From CATQHL01 sp965242895 (lineage in GTDB: Bacteria; Actinomycetota; Acidimicrobiia; Acidimicrobiales; CATQHL01): a DNA stretch of 64,000 nt. The stretch spans positions 1,860,001 to 1,924,000 of the forward strand of contig OZ251507.1 in the NCBI GenBank assembly GCA_965242895.1. Direction: 5' to 3'. A program made the translations under genes and the position numbers. Below the pieces are notes generated by a model. The model was not told where the DNA came from and made no database searches. It was given only the letters and a program-made list of their open reading frames with translations. How positions within the stretch are numbered: position 1 is the stretch's first letter; the number at the start of each line of letters is the position of its first letter. This document shows, piece by piece, positions 1 to 8,447 of this stretch.

Positions 1-422
1 AGCACGGTTTCGAGTCAGGTCCGTTCGGCGCTGCAGACTCCATCGCCCGCGCCAAGAACACCTCTGTGGAAGGGGTTGCCAGGGCAGGCGTAGGGGAAGC
101 CTCAGGAGGCAAGTTCCGTCTTTACCGCCGTTCCGAACTTGACTACGAATGGGATCCGGACAGCGACGCCAGACTGACTGCCTGGGAAGCGCTCCAGCAC
201 TTGGTGGCAAGACTGGAGAAATCAGAGTCGGGAGCAGCAGAGTTGCTGTCGCGCCTCAAAAGTCGCGGGGACTCCGCCCTCCAACTCGCCTACCTCCTCT
301 ATAAGACAGCCGACGACAATGGCTGGAATGAAGAAGCTAGTGTCTACAACGGCCTAGCTGCCACTTGGACGCACTTACGGGCAATCGCCCCAAAAATGAT
401 AGAAGATGAGTTATTAAAATAA
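1..422 (+). CDS. C-terminal fragment of DUF1156-type DNA methylase (5' end outside window)
   Basis: The frame is open from base 3 to the TAA at 420-422, so only the last ~139 codons of a gene starting left of the window are visible. The fragment reads FRLYRRSELDYEWDP, then TAWEALQHL, then LAYLLYKTADDNGWNEEA and YNGLAATW. From memory, this resembles the C-terminal end of the large DUF1156 proteins (adenine-specific methylase-like, often annotated as anti-phage associated), which close with a 'Y-L-Y ... GW-EEA--YN-L--W' block. The catalytic methylase motifs would lie outside the window and cannot be checked. The neighbouring CBASS and Mrr genes fit a defence island. An internal GTG at 66 is unlikely to be the true start because coding-like sequence continues upstream of it. 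Confidence 0.6.
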   Translation, partial: HGFESGPFGAADSIARAKNTSVEGVARAGVGEASGGKFRLYRRSELDYEWDPDSDARLTAWEALQHLVARLEKSESGAAELLSRLKSRGDSALQLAYLLYKTADDNGWNEEASVYNGLAATWTHLRAIAPKMIEDELLK

Positions 423-520
423 TTGAGCTTCTGAACTATTCAGTCTTCAGAGGGAACAAAACTAAATGTTTAAGTATTTGCCACAAACCATCTCTTAAGA
501 TTTTTAGTTTTGGGGATGTT

Positions 521-1219
521 TTATTTGGGGTTAGTAGATGTTGTTCTGCTTTCTCTGCTTTGAATGTTCTGTAAGCGTCTCTCAATCTGACGCTTCGTAA
601 TAAGTTTCTGAATGCAGCATTTCTTAAATTTTAGATTGCTACCACAGATACAGGGTTCATTGCGGCGAATGTTTTTCAACTGGCTCAAATCATTTTCTAA
701 TAACCACTCCTGTAGTCCTCTTGTTCCATGCGAATATTCACCCCAGAGTTCGCGACGAGCGGCCTCTAAACCGTGACGCTCAACATAAGATATTCTGTAG
801 AAAAAAGGTACTACTGCTTCACCTATAAAAAAGGGTAAAGGTTTCTTACCTAGTTTTGGTTGCCCTAGCATAAGGCAACAAGAACGATCTGTGTCAAAAA
901 TATGAAGATCTATCATAGGTATTCTCAATGAATCAATTATACTGCTTATACGTTTCGTGTCCGCTGCAATGACCTTAGGATGGCTCACGCCGAGGTTGTC
1001 TGGTTCCGCTAGTGATATCTCAATGCTATGCGAATCTTCTATAAAGTTCGCTAAGAGTCTGGAGTCTCCATCTAAAGGTATTTCTCTCTCAATTTGCCAT
1101 TTGTCTTTATGCCAACAAGCAGAAAAATCTAACTCTCCAGCTAGAATCTTTCTTGAAATATCATATTGCAATCTAGGGTAGATCTCTTGCGCCTCGCTTA
1201 TCTCGGAAGGTGTTACCAT
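521..1219 (-). CDS. CBASS E2-like protein with C-terminal SEC-C motif
   Basis: A 232-residue protein, last gene of a three-gene CBASS operon; its ATG overlaps the TAA of the CD-NTase by one base. The middle resembles bacterial E2 (ubiquitin-conjugating-like) domains: LHIFDTDRSCCLML around residues 105-118, with C114/C115 as candidate catalytic cysteine, then a hydrophobic stretch near PFF and ELWGEYSHGTRGLQEWL. In E2-only ('short' type II) CBASS an E2 protein modifies or regulates the CD-NTase without an E1. The C-terminus adds a SEC-C zinc-binding motif, C190-x-C192-x8-C201-C202, that I do not associate with standard CBASS E2 proteins. E2 assignment rests on position and weak motif similarity; SEC-C is clear. 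No E1 or JAB peptidase gene is nearby. Confidence 0.6.
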   Translation of the reverse strand: MVTPSEISEAQEIYPRLQYDISRKILAGELDFSACWHKDKWQIEREIPLDGDSRLLANFIEDSHSIEISLAEPDNLGVSHPKVIAADTKRISSIIDSLRIPMIDLHIFDTDRSCCLMLGQPKLGKKPLPFFIGEAVVPFFYRISYVERHGLEAARRELWGEYSHGTRGLQEWLLENDLSQLKNIRRNEPCICGSNLKFKKCCIQKLITKRQIERRLQNIQSRESRTTSTNPK

Positions 1220-2172
1220 TAGGGTAAATACGGTTTAGGTGGAGTAGAAAAAATTCCATATGATCTATTTGTTTCAGCATATGCTGAGTTGCTTGCAGAT
1301 GGCCCGAAGTGTTCACCAAAAAGTTTTTTCCATTTGTTTAAGCTTTGCTCATTGTTTGATTCTCTATATGCTTCCTCTATATTGTCTGCTATATTGCAGA
1401 ATTTTTCTTTGAAGTTTTCATACTTGTTTTGATCCCAATGTCTGTTGAAAGTTTCTGTTGGTAATGTTGGGTTAACAATTTTCGGCATCTGGTTGTGCAT
1501 TCGCAGATACCCACGCATCTTGGTTGATATAGTCAATAGTGCATCAGGGATAGACAAGCATTGATTAGCTGACACACCTATGGTCTGGTTGCCAGCCAAT
1601 GTAGTAAGTAGTATAGATTTAGCTGTAAAGTTGTTGCGATGCGATCTAAGGAATTTTAAAAGTCTGACTACACGTTTTAGGTTTCCGTTAGTTGACTGGT
1701 TTTGTGCGAGGAACCAGTCACGATAGCCAGTTCCATCTGACATTTCAAATTCTTCTAATTCATAGTTGCATATCCAATATTTTCTATCTTTTTTGATGCA
1801 GGGAACTAAATCCATATGAAAGTCTTCTGCGTAATTTAGTTTTACGCATCGGGTGCCTTTTGAGGATTTTTCTTTGTACTTATCTGTTTGTAAAGTGTCG
1901 TAGAGAGAATCAATATAGTGGGAAGGAGGCTCTTCAAACTCGTGTTTCATAAACACGAGTATATCAACATCATATTCTTGTTTCTTGTGAACAGGCTTAA
2001 TGATTGTTTCAAGAGCATACGATCCTTGTTTAGTGGTCTCAATGAAACCATGAAGATTACTTGCGAGGAACTTTCTGATGTTATTGGCCTTTTCGTTTAG
2101 GTTATCCAGTCTAGTTTGGTTAAGGTTGACCACTTTGCTTAGGAAGTCTGCGAAGTGTTTGTCAAATTTCAT
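1219..2172 (-). CDS. CD-NTase (cGAS/DncV-like nucleotidyltransferase) of CBASS
   Basis: A 317-residue nucleotidyltransferase expected to make a cyclic (oligo)nucleotide second messenger on phage infection, activating the upstream effector. The pol-beta-like signature is complete: G50-S51 in KQGSYALETIIKP, the DxD pair D68/D70 in EYDVDILV, and the third acidic residue D121 in FHMDLVP. A helical C-terminal half follows (RVVRLLKFLRSH). The start at 2172 is supported by an AGGAG motif 7-11 bases upstream (minus strand). The patatin stop lies 42 bases upstream and the E2-like gene overlaps the stop codon, so the three genes form one transcript. The clade and product cannot be decided from sequence by eye. 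AT content is higher than in the block after 16 kb, as usual for defence genes. Confidence 0.85.
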   Translation of the reverse strand: MKFDKHFADFLSKVVNLNQTRLDNLNEKANNIRKFLASNLHGFIETTKQGSYALETIIKPVHKKQEYDVDILVFMKHEFEEPPSHYIDSLYDTLQTDKYKEKSSKGTRCVKLNYAEDFHMDLVPCIKKDRKYWICNYELEEFEMSDGTGYRDWFLAQNQSTNGNLKRVVRLLKFLRSHRNNFTAKSILLTTLAGNQTIGVSANQCLSIPDALLTISTKMRGYLRMHNQMPKIVNPTLPTETFNRHWDQNKYENFKEKFCNIADNIEEAYRESNNEQSLNKWKKLFGEHFGPSASNSAYAETNRSYGIFSTPPKPYLP

Positions 2173-2214
2173 ACTAACTCCTGTGATTGTATTATGTCCA
2201 ATATATCAAATACC

Positions 2215-3279
2215 TTAACTGGTGTGATATTTTGAATAGGGGCTTGCTTCTTCTGACAGAAACCACTTGTATACTTTCCTGTCATTTGCTTCCATGGCTG
2301 AAATGGCGGCATATGGCAATTCTAGCACAGCCCTCTCCCAGTCGTCTAATGCTATAGCCGGCAAGTGGGCACCGAATGGCCTGATGCGAAGTATAGAGTC
2401 AGTCCCTAAGAGCAGAGATGCTTGTCCCGTGGCTCCCTCAGATTGGAAAAGCATCATTGTGTCCAATATCTTGCGGAACGCCCAACACCCTCCACCTTCT
2501 GCTTGTCGCTTAGAAATGGGATGACTTCCAGTCGAATTGACAATGCTTAGAATTTTAATGCGATTTCGTGGCACATCAAAACTGGTTAAAGCTTCAACCG
2601 TTCCTATTAGGATCGGATCATTAGCCCACAATCCGCCGTCCATGAGTTTATAGCCTTGATCTGATTGAATCTGGAAATAGGTCGGTGCGGCAGAAGTTGC
2701 CATAGCTACATCAACCATTGGTTTTTTCCAGTCTTCTTTAAAATCTGGATGATGATTGGTTTTGTACACGACAACATCTTTATGCTTCCCTTCGGATGCT
2801 GGTATACAGAGCATCGTTTTGGAAGCACCAAGCAGAGAATCCCCAAGCATTGAGATAAGATGTTTTTTTAAGACATCAGAGTTGTAAGTGTTACGAAAAA
2901 TTCTAACTATCGCAAGGTACTGTCGTTTAATAGCACAAACTGGTGGGAAAATCTCTTTTCCTTTATTGAAATAGAATTCTGATATTTCTTGAGCCGACAG
3001 TCCTTTTCCGAGAGCGATAGCAGTAATTCCACCTATTGAAGTTCCAGTTATCAAATCAAAGTATTTTCCAATAGGTTGACCATTAAGGTATCGCTTTTCC
3101 AATTGTGCTAAGACTTCTGCTTGGAATATACCTCGAATTCCACCTCCCGCTAGAGAGAGGATCTTAAAATTTCGGTTCTTATTCCAGCTATTAAGAATTC
3201 TCGATTTTGTGAGTTTACCTTCTGAACGCGGAGTTTTTTGGGTTCTTCGCATGGAGGAAGAGGCTATTTTGTCATTCAT
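2215..3279 (-). CDS. capV: Patatin-like phospholipase effector (CapV type)
   Basis: A 354-residue patatin-family lipase, first gene of the CBASS operon. The glycine-rich oxyanion motif GGGIRGIF lies at residues 45-52, the nucleophile elbow GTSIGG has Ser81, and the catalytic Asp is D214 in LMDGGLWANDP. In CapV-type CBASS the lipase is allosterically switched on by the cyclic nucleotide from the partner CD-NTase and degrades membrane phospholipid, killing the infected cell. Gene order effector, CD-NTase, E2-like matches short type II CBASS. No signal peptide, consistent with a cytoplasmic enzyme. The 100-base gap to the next upstream gene is AT-rich and probably holds the operon promoter; no clear boxes were assigned. 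Confidence 0.88.
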   Translation of the reverse strand: MNDKIASSSMRRTQKTPRSEGKLTKSRILNSWNKNRNFKILSLAGGGIRGIFQAEVLAQLEKRYLNGQPIGKYFDLITGTSIGGITAIALGKGLSAQEISEFYFNKGKEIFPPVCAIKRQYLAIVRIFRNTYNSDVLKKHLISMLGDSLLGASKTMLCIPASEGKHKDVVVYKTNHHPDFKEDWKKPMVDVAMATSAAPTYFQIQSDQGYKLMDGGLWANDPILIGTVEALTSFDVPRNRIKILSIVNSTGSHPISKRQAEGGGCWAFRKILDTMMLFQSEGATGQASLLLGTDSILRIRPFGAHLPAIALDDWERAVLELPYAAISAMEANDRKVYKWFLSEEASPYSKYHTS

Positions 3280-3380
3280 AAGTTACATTTTTCATATTTC
3301 GATCGATGATTGGGTAATCAGGAATACGCCCTATTCTGCATTTATTGTGACACTCAAGTCGGCGTCGACTTCTGAACGTT

Positions 3381-4322
3381 TCAGGATTCGAATCTCGTGA
3401 AGAACTTATTGTCGACTTGGGGCATTAGTCGTAGGCCGATCTTTTCGCCTTTCTGGGCTTGTTCGTAGACGATCTGGCACAACTTTTCGCCGTCGATGAG
3501 GTTGACCGTGGGGATAGTTGTCTGAGAGGCTTTTCGAGCTTCCTGCGTGAAGCGGCCTAGGGTGACGAGTATGGCTCGTTGCGCCCCTTGGTTCATGGCG
3601 TCGTGCTGAAAAAGTGCAACTACATCTCTTCCAATGCTTTTTGACGGGTCGTAGCGTTTAACTTGTACGGCCACTTTTTCGGAGATGACCGACGAAATAG
3701 GGGCTAATCCGATTCCGTCGATTCCTTGGTCACCAGGGCCGCCAACGTGTTCGAGCTCTAGTCCAAGAGTGCGCAGCATATAAAGGATGAACTTCTCGAA
3801 CGCTAACGGCGAAAGTTCGTGTAATCGAGACAGCAGTTCTCGTTCCCATTTATTAGATTCCTCCGTGTCGTCAAGGAGGGAAAGATCGTCCTCTTCATCT
3901 GTAGAGACTTCTTCTGTTGTGGGTTCCGAGGAGTCTTGCTCTTTCTCTTTGCGCGTTCTTGCGTAGTCCTTCTTGTAATCTCGCCAGAGTTTCTTAATTG
4001 CTTTGTCCGCCTCATCGTCCGACATGGCGAGGATTTCGTACCCGGACTCGGTTAGTAAGGACAAACCGCTATGAGGGCTTTCCAACAGTCCGATGAGCTT
4101 GCACCCGGATCGGGCAAACCCTACACGGACGCTGAGTACGGAATTGTTCGGAGGATTTTCATGGGTTATTTCGATAATCTCTTCTGGAAGCGAGAGGTAG
4201 CGAGCCACTGCTCTAGGGATTTGATGATGTTGTGCTGATCCCCCCAGTTCTTGAATAGCTTTCAGCACAGGCAGTTTGAGCCGTGAGCTGCTAGGGATGT
4301 CGGCCTTCGTAAGAGTTTGCAT
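3381..4322 (-). CDS. Mrr-type restriction endonuclease (type IV-like)
   Basis: A 313-residue protein with the two-part Mrr layout. Residues ~15-100 form an Mrr-N-like winged-helix region. An acidic, low-complexity linker (residues ~125-157) precedes the Mrr catalytic domain at ~162-290. The PD-(D/E)xK core is visible: F176-E-K, then D198-QGID202-GI and VQVKRY with K222. Mrr enzymes cut methylated foreign DNA and are classed as type IV restriction. The closing region VNLIDGEKLCQI is the usual end of the fold. No cognate methylase lies next to it, consistent with a modification-dependent enzyme. The gene follows the same strand as the CBASS operon, 101 bases upstream of it, and could be co-transcribed. 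Confidence 0.85.
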   Translation of the reverse strand: MQTLTKADIPSSSRLKLPVLKAIQELGGSAQHHQIPRAVARYLSLPEEIIEITHENPPNNSVLSVRVGFARSGCKLIGLLESPHSGLSLLTESGYEILAMSDDEADKAIKKLWRDYKKDYARTRKEKEQDSSEPTTEEVSTDEEDDLSLLDDTEESNKWERELLSRLHELSPLAFEKFILYMLRTLGLELEHVGGPGDQGIDGIGLAPISSVISEKVAVQVKRYDPSKSIGRDVVALFQHDAMNQGAQRAILVTLGRFTQEARKASQTTIPTVNLIDGEKLCQIVYEQAQKGEKIGLRLMPQVDNKFFTRFES

Positions 4323-4493
4323 ATGTTTATGCTACTCGCTCGGGGAAAGGTCTGCTGCCTATGCGAGCGAGCATTAGGACTGATCTAGAGAGTAAGGGAG
4401 TCTCCCCACGTCTCATCCGCGGCGTCGCTGTTGGTGAGGAGGAGAGTAGAAACTTAAATCGTACCCCTCTAAATCCCCCCTAATAGAGAGAGT

Positions 4494-4841
4494 TTAAACG
4501 CCCCGAACTTCGGATGCTAGGATAAGGAAGAATTGGTTTTCGCTTAGTTTGCTTGGGAGCTTTATGATGTGGCGAAGTAGTCGTTCTCTGGCTTGAATTG
4601 GGTCAGAAGCATCAATTGCTACTAAGGCTATGCCCTTTTCCTCAGCCAATTGACGCAGACCAGGCTGTTTCAGTGAGTTACGCCCGAAGAAGATTACTCC
4701 TCGAATTCCCTTCTTGGCGGCGTAGTAAACTAAGTCGTTATCTTTCTGATCGCGGGTTTTCTCCCAGCGTTCAAAGTCGATGCCGGGTGGCGCCTCGGTT
4801 GCTAAGGAGGCTGGCAGCACGGCATCAATGAGGAAACGCAT
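4494..4841 (-). CDS. PIN-like/DUF5615-type putative toxin
   Basis: A 115-residue protein starting MRFLIDAVLP, the opening typical of small PIN-like (DUF5615/VapC45-like) RNases, with an acidic residue (D6) at the end of the first strand. Further motif-like positions are KDNDLVYYAAKKG and a GRNSL segment where relatives usually have a TRDxDF-type acidic motif; the Asn there may mean altered or lost catalysis. The gene sits 5 bases downstream of a protein ending in a DUF433 domain, the usual antitoxin partner of these toxins, so a type II toxin-antitoxin role is likely. Its order (antitoxin first) and tight spacing fit translational coupling. Confidence 0.65.
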   Translation of the reverse strand: MRFLIDAVLPASLATEAPPGIDFERWEKTRDQKDNDLVYYAAKKGIRGVIFFGRNSLKQPGLRQLAEEKGIALVAIDASDPIQARERLLRHIIKLPSKLSENQFFLILASEVRGV

Positions 4842-4846
4842 TTAAT

Positions 4847-6289
4847 TCAAGCGGCGATCAGTTGTTGTCCAATCGAGATCGTGTCCTGGATTTCTACATC
4901 CTTAAGTTCAGGATATGTAGATTTGATGGCCTCATCGCCGCCTCGCTCGTTGAGTTGTGCTAGAGCTCGAGCGGGGATGCGGAAGTCTTTCAGGTGTGGA
5001 GCGCCGTGGAGGATCGCAGGATGCAGTTCTGTGTTCTTGCTCGCACGTAATAGGTGAGGTGCTTTACATCCCCCTAATTCGAAAGGTTTAAAAGCGTCAT
5101 CTACATCCGTGATCGGAAGATCTAGTACCCGGTTGTCCGTTTGGAGATTGGTCCATCCGTCGCCTCGGTCGACCAGGACGTCTCCAAAAGAAGTTACCCC
5201 GATCCGAACAGCATCCCGGTCACCTGCAAACTGTGCGAGCGCCGGAATGATGTCGGTCTTGATTCGCCCTTTGGGCTGATCCGCATGCAAGTACCGCCAA
5301 GTTCGCACGGCAACCAGGTCACTGAAACCCCAGACTGTGCCACCTGCTCTGCGTGGGCGCAAGAGTTCTCTCTTGGCCAGTCTATAGAGCAAGGATTTTG
5401 AAGTCGAAGTGAGGAATGCGGTTTCTCCTGTTTTGTAAACGCCGAGTCTGTAAACGTCAGGGTCCCACACCATCGGGAGGTTGCTTCCAGTTGTCTCCAA
5501 CCGAAGACGGGATCGGCTCGGAAGAGCGGAATCCACCCTTCGCAGTAACTTGGTGTAATCTCTTTCATCTTCCAACTGGGGGTCGACGATGATGCGACGT
5601 TCCGTGACCCTGGGTTGCTTGGACAGAATACGGGTTCGGGTTTGTGGCCTACATATCACGACGGTCTGCGGGCCGAACCAGTTGGGAAGCGGGCCGCCAT
5701 TCGGTAACTGTCGAACGACTGCACCAGCATCCACCAACCTGACAGCTAAGCGTAGGAACGCTTTAGCGGGCAATGCCTTGTCTAACACTGCGACAGGCGC
5801 GAGGCGAGGGCGACTATCTGCGGAACGCGCTCCTGGCCATCGTTGCTCATACAAAAGCATTTCTTCCGTATCTTTAGGAACAGGTCTGTCGTAGAGCCGG
5901 ATCTGTCCACCTCTATCATCCTGTAGTGCTTGCGAAAGATATTGCCTGAGGGAGGTATCAACCCCAGGGTTGCCTGCGAGTGAGGCAGCCGAGAGAAGAA
6001 GTTCATGGTCGTTGACATCTAGGGCAAGGCGGGTCAGCGCCTCCGTCGCTTCGAACATGTCGAATCGAACGAGAACCTCGGTGGCGAACCGCAGCCTGTT
6101 TAAGTCACTACGTAGTAGAGGAAGTACACTTTGGATGGCGATGGGAAGTTTCTTAGCCTCTTTGTCGTTTAGCGAGTCAATGACATCGGTCATTGCGCCA
6201 CTCACCGTTGTGTTGCGAGGGTCTGTGCTGCGAAAAGTGTGCAGGACAGCGGCGAATAGTCCCGTGGATGGAGTATCTAAGGTCGCCAT
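4847..6289 (-). CDS. Long DUF433/MerR-like-HTH antitoxin-type protein
   Basis: A 480-residue protein with two recognisable C-terminal modules. Residues ~284-338 look like a MerR-type helix-turn-helix (YKTGETAFLTSTSKSLLYRL ... GFSDLVAVRTWRYL). Residues ~420-475 match DUF433: H-PAI-HGAPHLKDFRIPA followed by YPELKDVEI. DUF433 proteins are antitoxins of PIN-like toxins, and the HTH-DUF433 pair recalls VapB45-type proteins, usually about half this length. The first ~280 residues are unrecognised; the extreme N-terminal part (residues 30-125) appears helical and HEAT-like. The start overlaps the preceding gene by 13 bases. The extra N-terminus may sense something or bind the 222-residue partner upstream; that is inference. 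Confidence 0.6.
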   Translation of the reverse strand: MATLDTPSTGLFAAVLHTFRSTDPRNTTVSGAMTDVIDSLNDKEAKKLPIAIQSVLPLLRSDLNRLRFATEVLVRFDMFEATEALTRLALDVNDHELLLSAASLAGNPGVDTSLRQYLSQALQDDRGGQIRLYDRPVPKDTEEMLLYEQRWPGARSADSRPRLAPVAVLDKALPAKAFLRLAVRLVDAGAVVRQLPNGGPLPNWFGPQTVVICRPQTRTRILSKQPRVTERRIIVDPQLEDERDYTKLLRRVDSALPSRSRLRLETTGSNLPMVWDPDVYRLGVYKTGETAFLTSTSKSLLYRLAKRELLRPRRAGGTVWGFSDLVAVRTWRYLHADQPKGRIKTDIIPALAQFAGDRDAVRIGVTSFGDVLVDRGDGWTNLQTDNRVLDLPITDVDDAFKPFELGGCKAPHLLRASKNTELHPAILHGAPHLKDFRIPARALAQLNERGGDEAIKSTYPELKDVEIQDTISIGQQLIAA

Positions 6290-6912
6290 TCGATTCTTGT
6301 CAATGCGCGTCGCTGGAGTTCATGGTCGATCCTTTCGTCGGGAACGTTTCCAGATCGCCATTGGATCAGCCTGCTTGGTATCGCGTCGATTCCCAGCGGC
6401 TCTCTCACTTGCATGTCAGCATCCTTCATCTTGGCGACAGAGAACACCATCATGACATATGGAGGTTGCTGATCGAAGTTCAGACGGGCCTTGGTTAGCG
6501 CACCGGTCAAGCCGGCAACTCGATGTACTGGAACTAGCCATGAATGTGTTGCCGGCGCGATTTTATCAGGTCCGAGGTCTCTAGCTAGGCGAGTCGCCGG
6601 ATTTGGATCCGTTTCGATGAACCGTCGGTAGTCCTCGGGGGACATGAAGTTTGATTTGACGGCTGGGGCGATATTGAATCGCCAGAAGACCTCAATGGAA
6701 ATAAATCTGGCGTAGTCGGTCGTCAGCGTACCCAAGGACAAGTATGGAGCGGTGGCCTTGTGCAGATCATTGAGTCGTTCGAGCGCAAGATCGGGATTGT
6801 AGGTAGCGAGCCTTGTGAGTTTCGCAGCATCTCGACGAACGCAGGAGGGAAGTCTCGCGTCGTTGTGCACGATCCTGATCAGTTCGCGGGCTTGCGTTGT
6901 GGCGTCCGTCAT
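6277..6912 (-). CDS. Unrecognised protein, first gene of the TA-like operon
   Basis: About 211 residues from the ATG at 6912; the frame also allows an ATG at 6945. The 6912 start reads MTDATTQARELIRIVH and has AAGG just upstream. The protein seems soluble and mixed alpha/beta with no signal peptide or membrane segment; I recognise no family. It overlaps the 480-residue DUF433 gene by 13 bases, so the two are almost certainly made together. Such fixed linkage suggests a third component of the toxin-antitoxin unit, for example a chaperone or sensor, but nothing in the sequence proves a function. Confidence 0.55.
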   Translation of the reverse strand: MTDATTQARELIRIVHNDARLPSCVRRDAAKLTRLATYNPDLALERLNDLHKATAPYLSLGTLTTDYARFISIEVFWRFNIAPAVKSNFMSPEDYRRFIETDPNPATRLARDLGPDKIAPATHSWLVPVHRVAGLTGALTKARLNFDQQPPYVMMVFSVAKMKDADMQVREPLGIDAIPSRLIQWRSGNVPDERIDHELQRRALTRIEWRP

Positions 6913-7405
6913 TGCCTTAGTCTCACACTCGGCTTGGCATAACACATGCGTTTCTAGCTCTCAATAAGCTTCACGAGGGTGGAGGTCTTGCCGAAGGTTG
7001 ACCAGTAGATATCCATCCCTATAGTTAATCGCAATTTTGGCGAATCGCTTTCTTGAAATCCCACAAAGTGCGCCACCGCGTCAGGGTTGGGTCGACAACC
7101 TCTACTTTACGGACAAGTCTTACTGGTAAGCACAGTAGTCAAAAGTTCTCAGGATCGCCTGGTGGTTAGAAGTGTCGTAGCTCGGCGGAAGTATCGAGGT
7201 GGTGGAGGTGGCACCTTGGCAGCTTCCTAGAACACTTTGATGGGGTGTCAGTTCGTTTCGTAGAGATCGCCGAATATCTAGTGCTGTTTTGATAGGGGTG
7301 TCAGCACTTCGTCTGCTTTGGCATAAGACCGGTGTTTGTCGGAGTGGATCTGCTCCACAAACTGATTTCTACCAATCTGCAGCTTTGTCCGAAATGTGCT
7401 CTGTT
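6913..7405. other. Intergenic stretch with possible eroded coding remnant
   Basis: Nearly 500 bases without an intact gene. On the minus strand, 6970-7115 reads as short protein-like pieces in two frames (VDPTLTRWRTLWDFKKAIRQ, then NYRDGYLLVNLRQD after a frameshift), suggesting a decayed gene end. The promoter of the TA-like operon should lie at the low-coordinate end. No RNA gene or clear hairpin terminator was seen. Confidence 0.3.
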
Positions 7406-8392
7406 TCACGATTCCTGTACAGTCGATCTAGTTTTCTTTGTGAAGATACGGGTGGACAGATTCTCGGCCGGATTTTTCTTTAAGACATTAATTGCAGCTG
7501 ATGCTAAGTCCGATTCGGTTTTTAATATATTAAAGATTATTTCTTGTCTCTGTGCCTCTACGGCTGCGGTACTTTTTGTTACAGCTTCTCTCATGCTAGA
7601 CAATTTAGAAGCAAACCCTCTAAATGACTTCATCATGGTTTCTTTGTGACCGTACTCCTCACTTATTCTCTTCTGGTTTGAAATTTGTTTTCCCAAGAAC
7701 CAGAGCACTCCAGTAAATGCCCCCAAAAGAGCAAAGCGCAAACCCGCATACTGACCTATAGCTGTATACCAAGCGTAACCTCCTGTTTCACCTTGCCACA
7801 ATGTCATGCTCAAGACTATAAACGCTATGAATATGACGAGAATTGAAAAAAACCCGATATATAGGGGTCGCAACTTTGTTCTCTTACGCGCTTCTTCATA
7901 CCACATGCCGAGTTCGTAGGACTCATGGCGTGGAAGCAAATCTTCTATTTCGGCAAGCGAGCCTCTTGTTTCAGAGATTGTAGAGGCGAGTCTTGTAAGT
8001 GCAAGTCCTAACTCATTTAGTACCGATTTGTTCGAGCTAGATAAGTCAGGTAAGTATTTAACTTTCGCTATTGCATTTGTTACGCTCGCGATATATGCTT
8101 CTCTGCTTTCGGCATCCTTGAATCGTTCTTTGTCTATCCAGTCATTCTCTTTTCGTAATGCATCTAGTATTCTATCCCTGATCTTATTGGAGTTGTCACT
8201 GGCTGCCTCTAATTTAGGCCAACTTTCTTTTAAAGTGCTGATAATGTTATGTGAACACTCCTCAGCCTCTCGAATTTGGTTTCGCAAATCGGGTATTCGT
8301 TGAGTCAGTTTTTCTACATCAGATGCTGAAGCTAGCCCTTGACTATCTGTATTTTCTTTAGAAATTGATTTTCTTCTCAGCAAAATTTGCAT
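7406..8392 (-). CDS. Coiled-coil protein with two membrane segments, unknown function
   Basis: About 328 residues from the ATG at 8392, chosen because a strong AAAGGAGG (complement of 8401-8408) lies 8 bases before it. The first ~165 residues are heptad-like and hydrophilic, followed by two membrane helices (around LYIGFFSILVIFIAFIVL and YAGLRFALLGAFTGVLWFLG) and a second helical region containing NQKRISEEYGHKETMMKSF. The 'EY-HKE---KSF' piece resembles a motif I recall from several uncharacterised membrane proteins (DUF6161-like). The layout, long cytosolic coiled coil plus two helices, is common among membrane-disrupting defence effectors. It follows the 450-residue unknown gene by 55 bases, so they form a pair. 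Function not established. Confidence 0.6.
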   Translation of the reverse strand: MQILLRRKSISKENTDSQGLASASDVEKLTQRIPDLRNQIREAEECSHNIISTLKESWPKLEAASDNSNKIRDRILDALRKENDWIDKERFKDAESREAYIASVTNAIAKVKYLPDLSSSNKSVLNELGLALTRLASTISETRGSLAEIEDLLPRHESYELGMWYEEARKRTKLRPLYIGFFSILVIFIAFIVLSMTLWQGETGGYAWYTAIGQYAGLRFALLGAFTGVLWFLGKQISNQKRISEEYGHKETMMKSFRGFASKLSSMREAVTKSTAAVEAQRQEIIFNILKTESDLASAAINVLKKNPAENLSTRIFTKKTRSTVQES

Positions 8393-8400
8393 AGTTACGC

Positions 8401-8408
8401 CTCCTTTG
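8401..8408 (-). promoter_or_regulatory. Strong ribosome binding site deciding the start at 8392
   Basis: Minus strand reads AAAGGAGG followed by CGTAACT and ATG. It lies inside the longer open frame and therefore favours the internal ATG over the one at 8416. Confidence 0.7.
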
Positions 8409-8447
8409 AATTTCACTCTTTTGTTACTATTGATTTCTTAGTTATAG

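Noticed and set aside
7406..8392. Methyl-accepting chemotaxis-like receptor
   Set aside because: Coiled coil plus two helices fits loosely, but the signalling hairpin tip motif and a periplasmic domain are absent.
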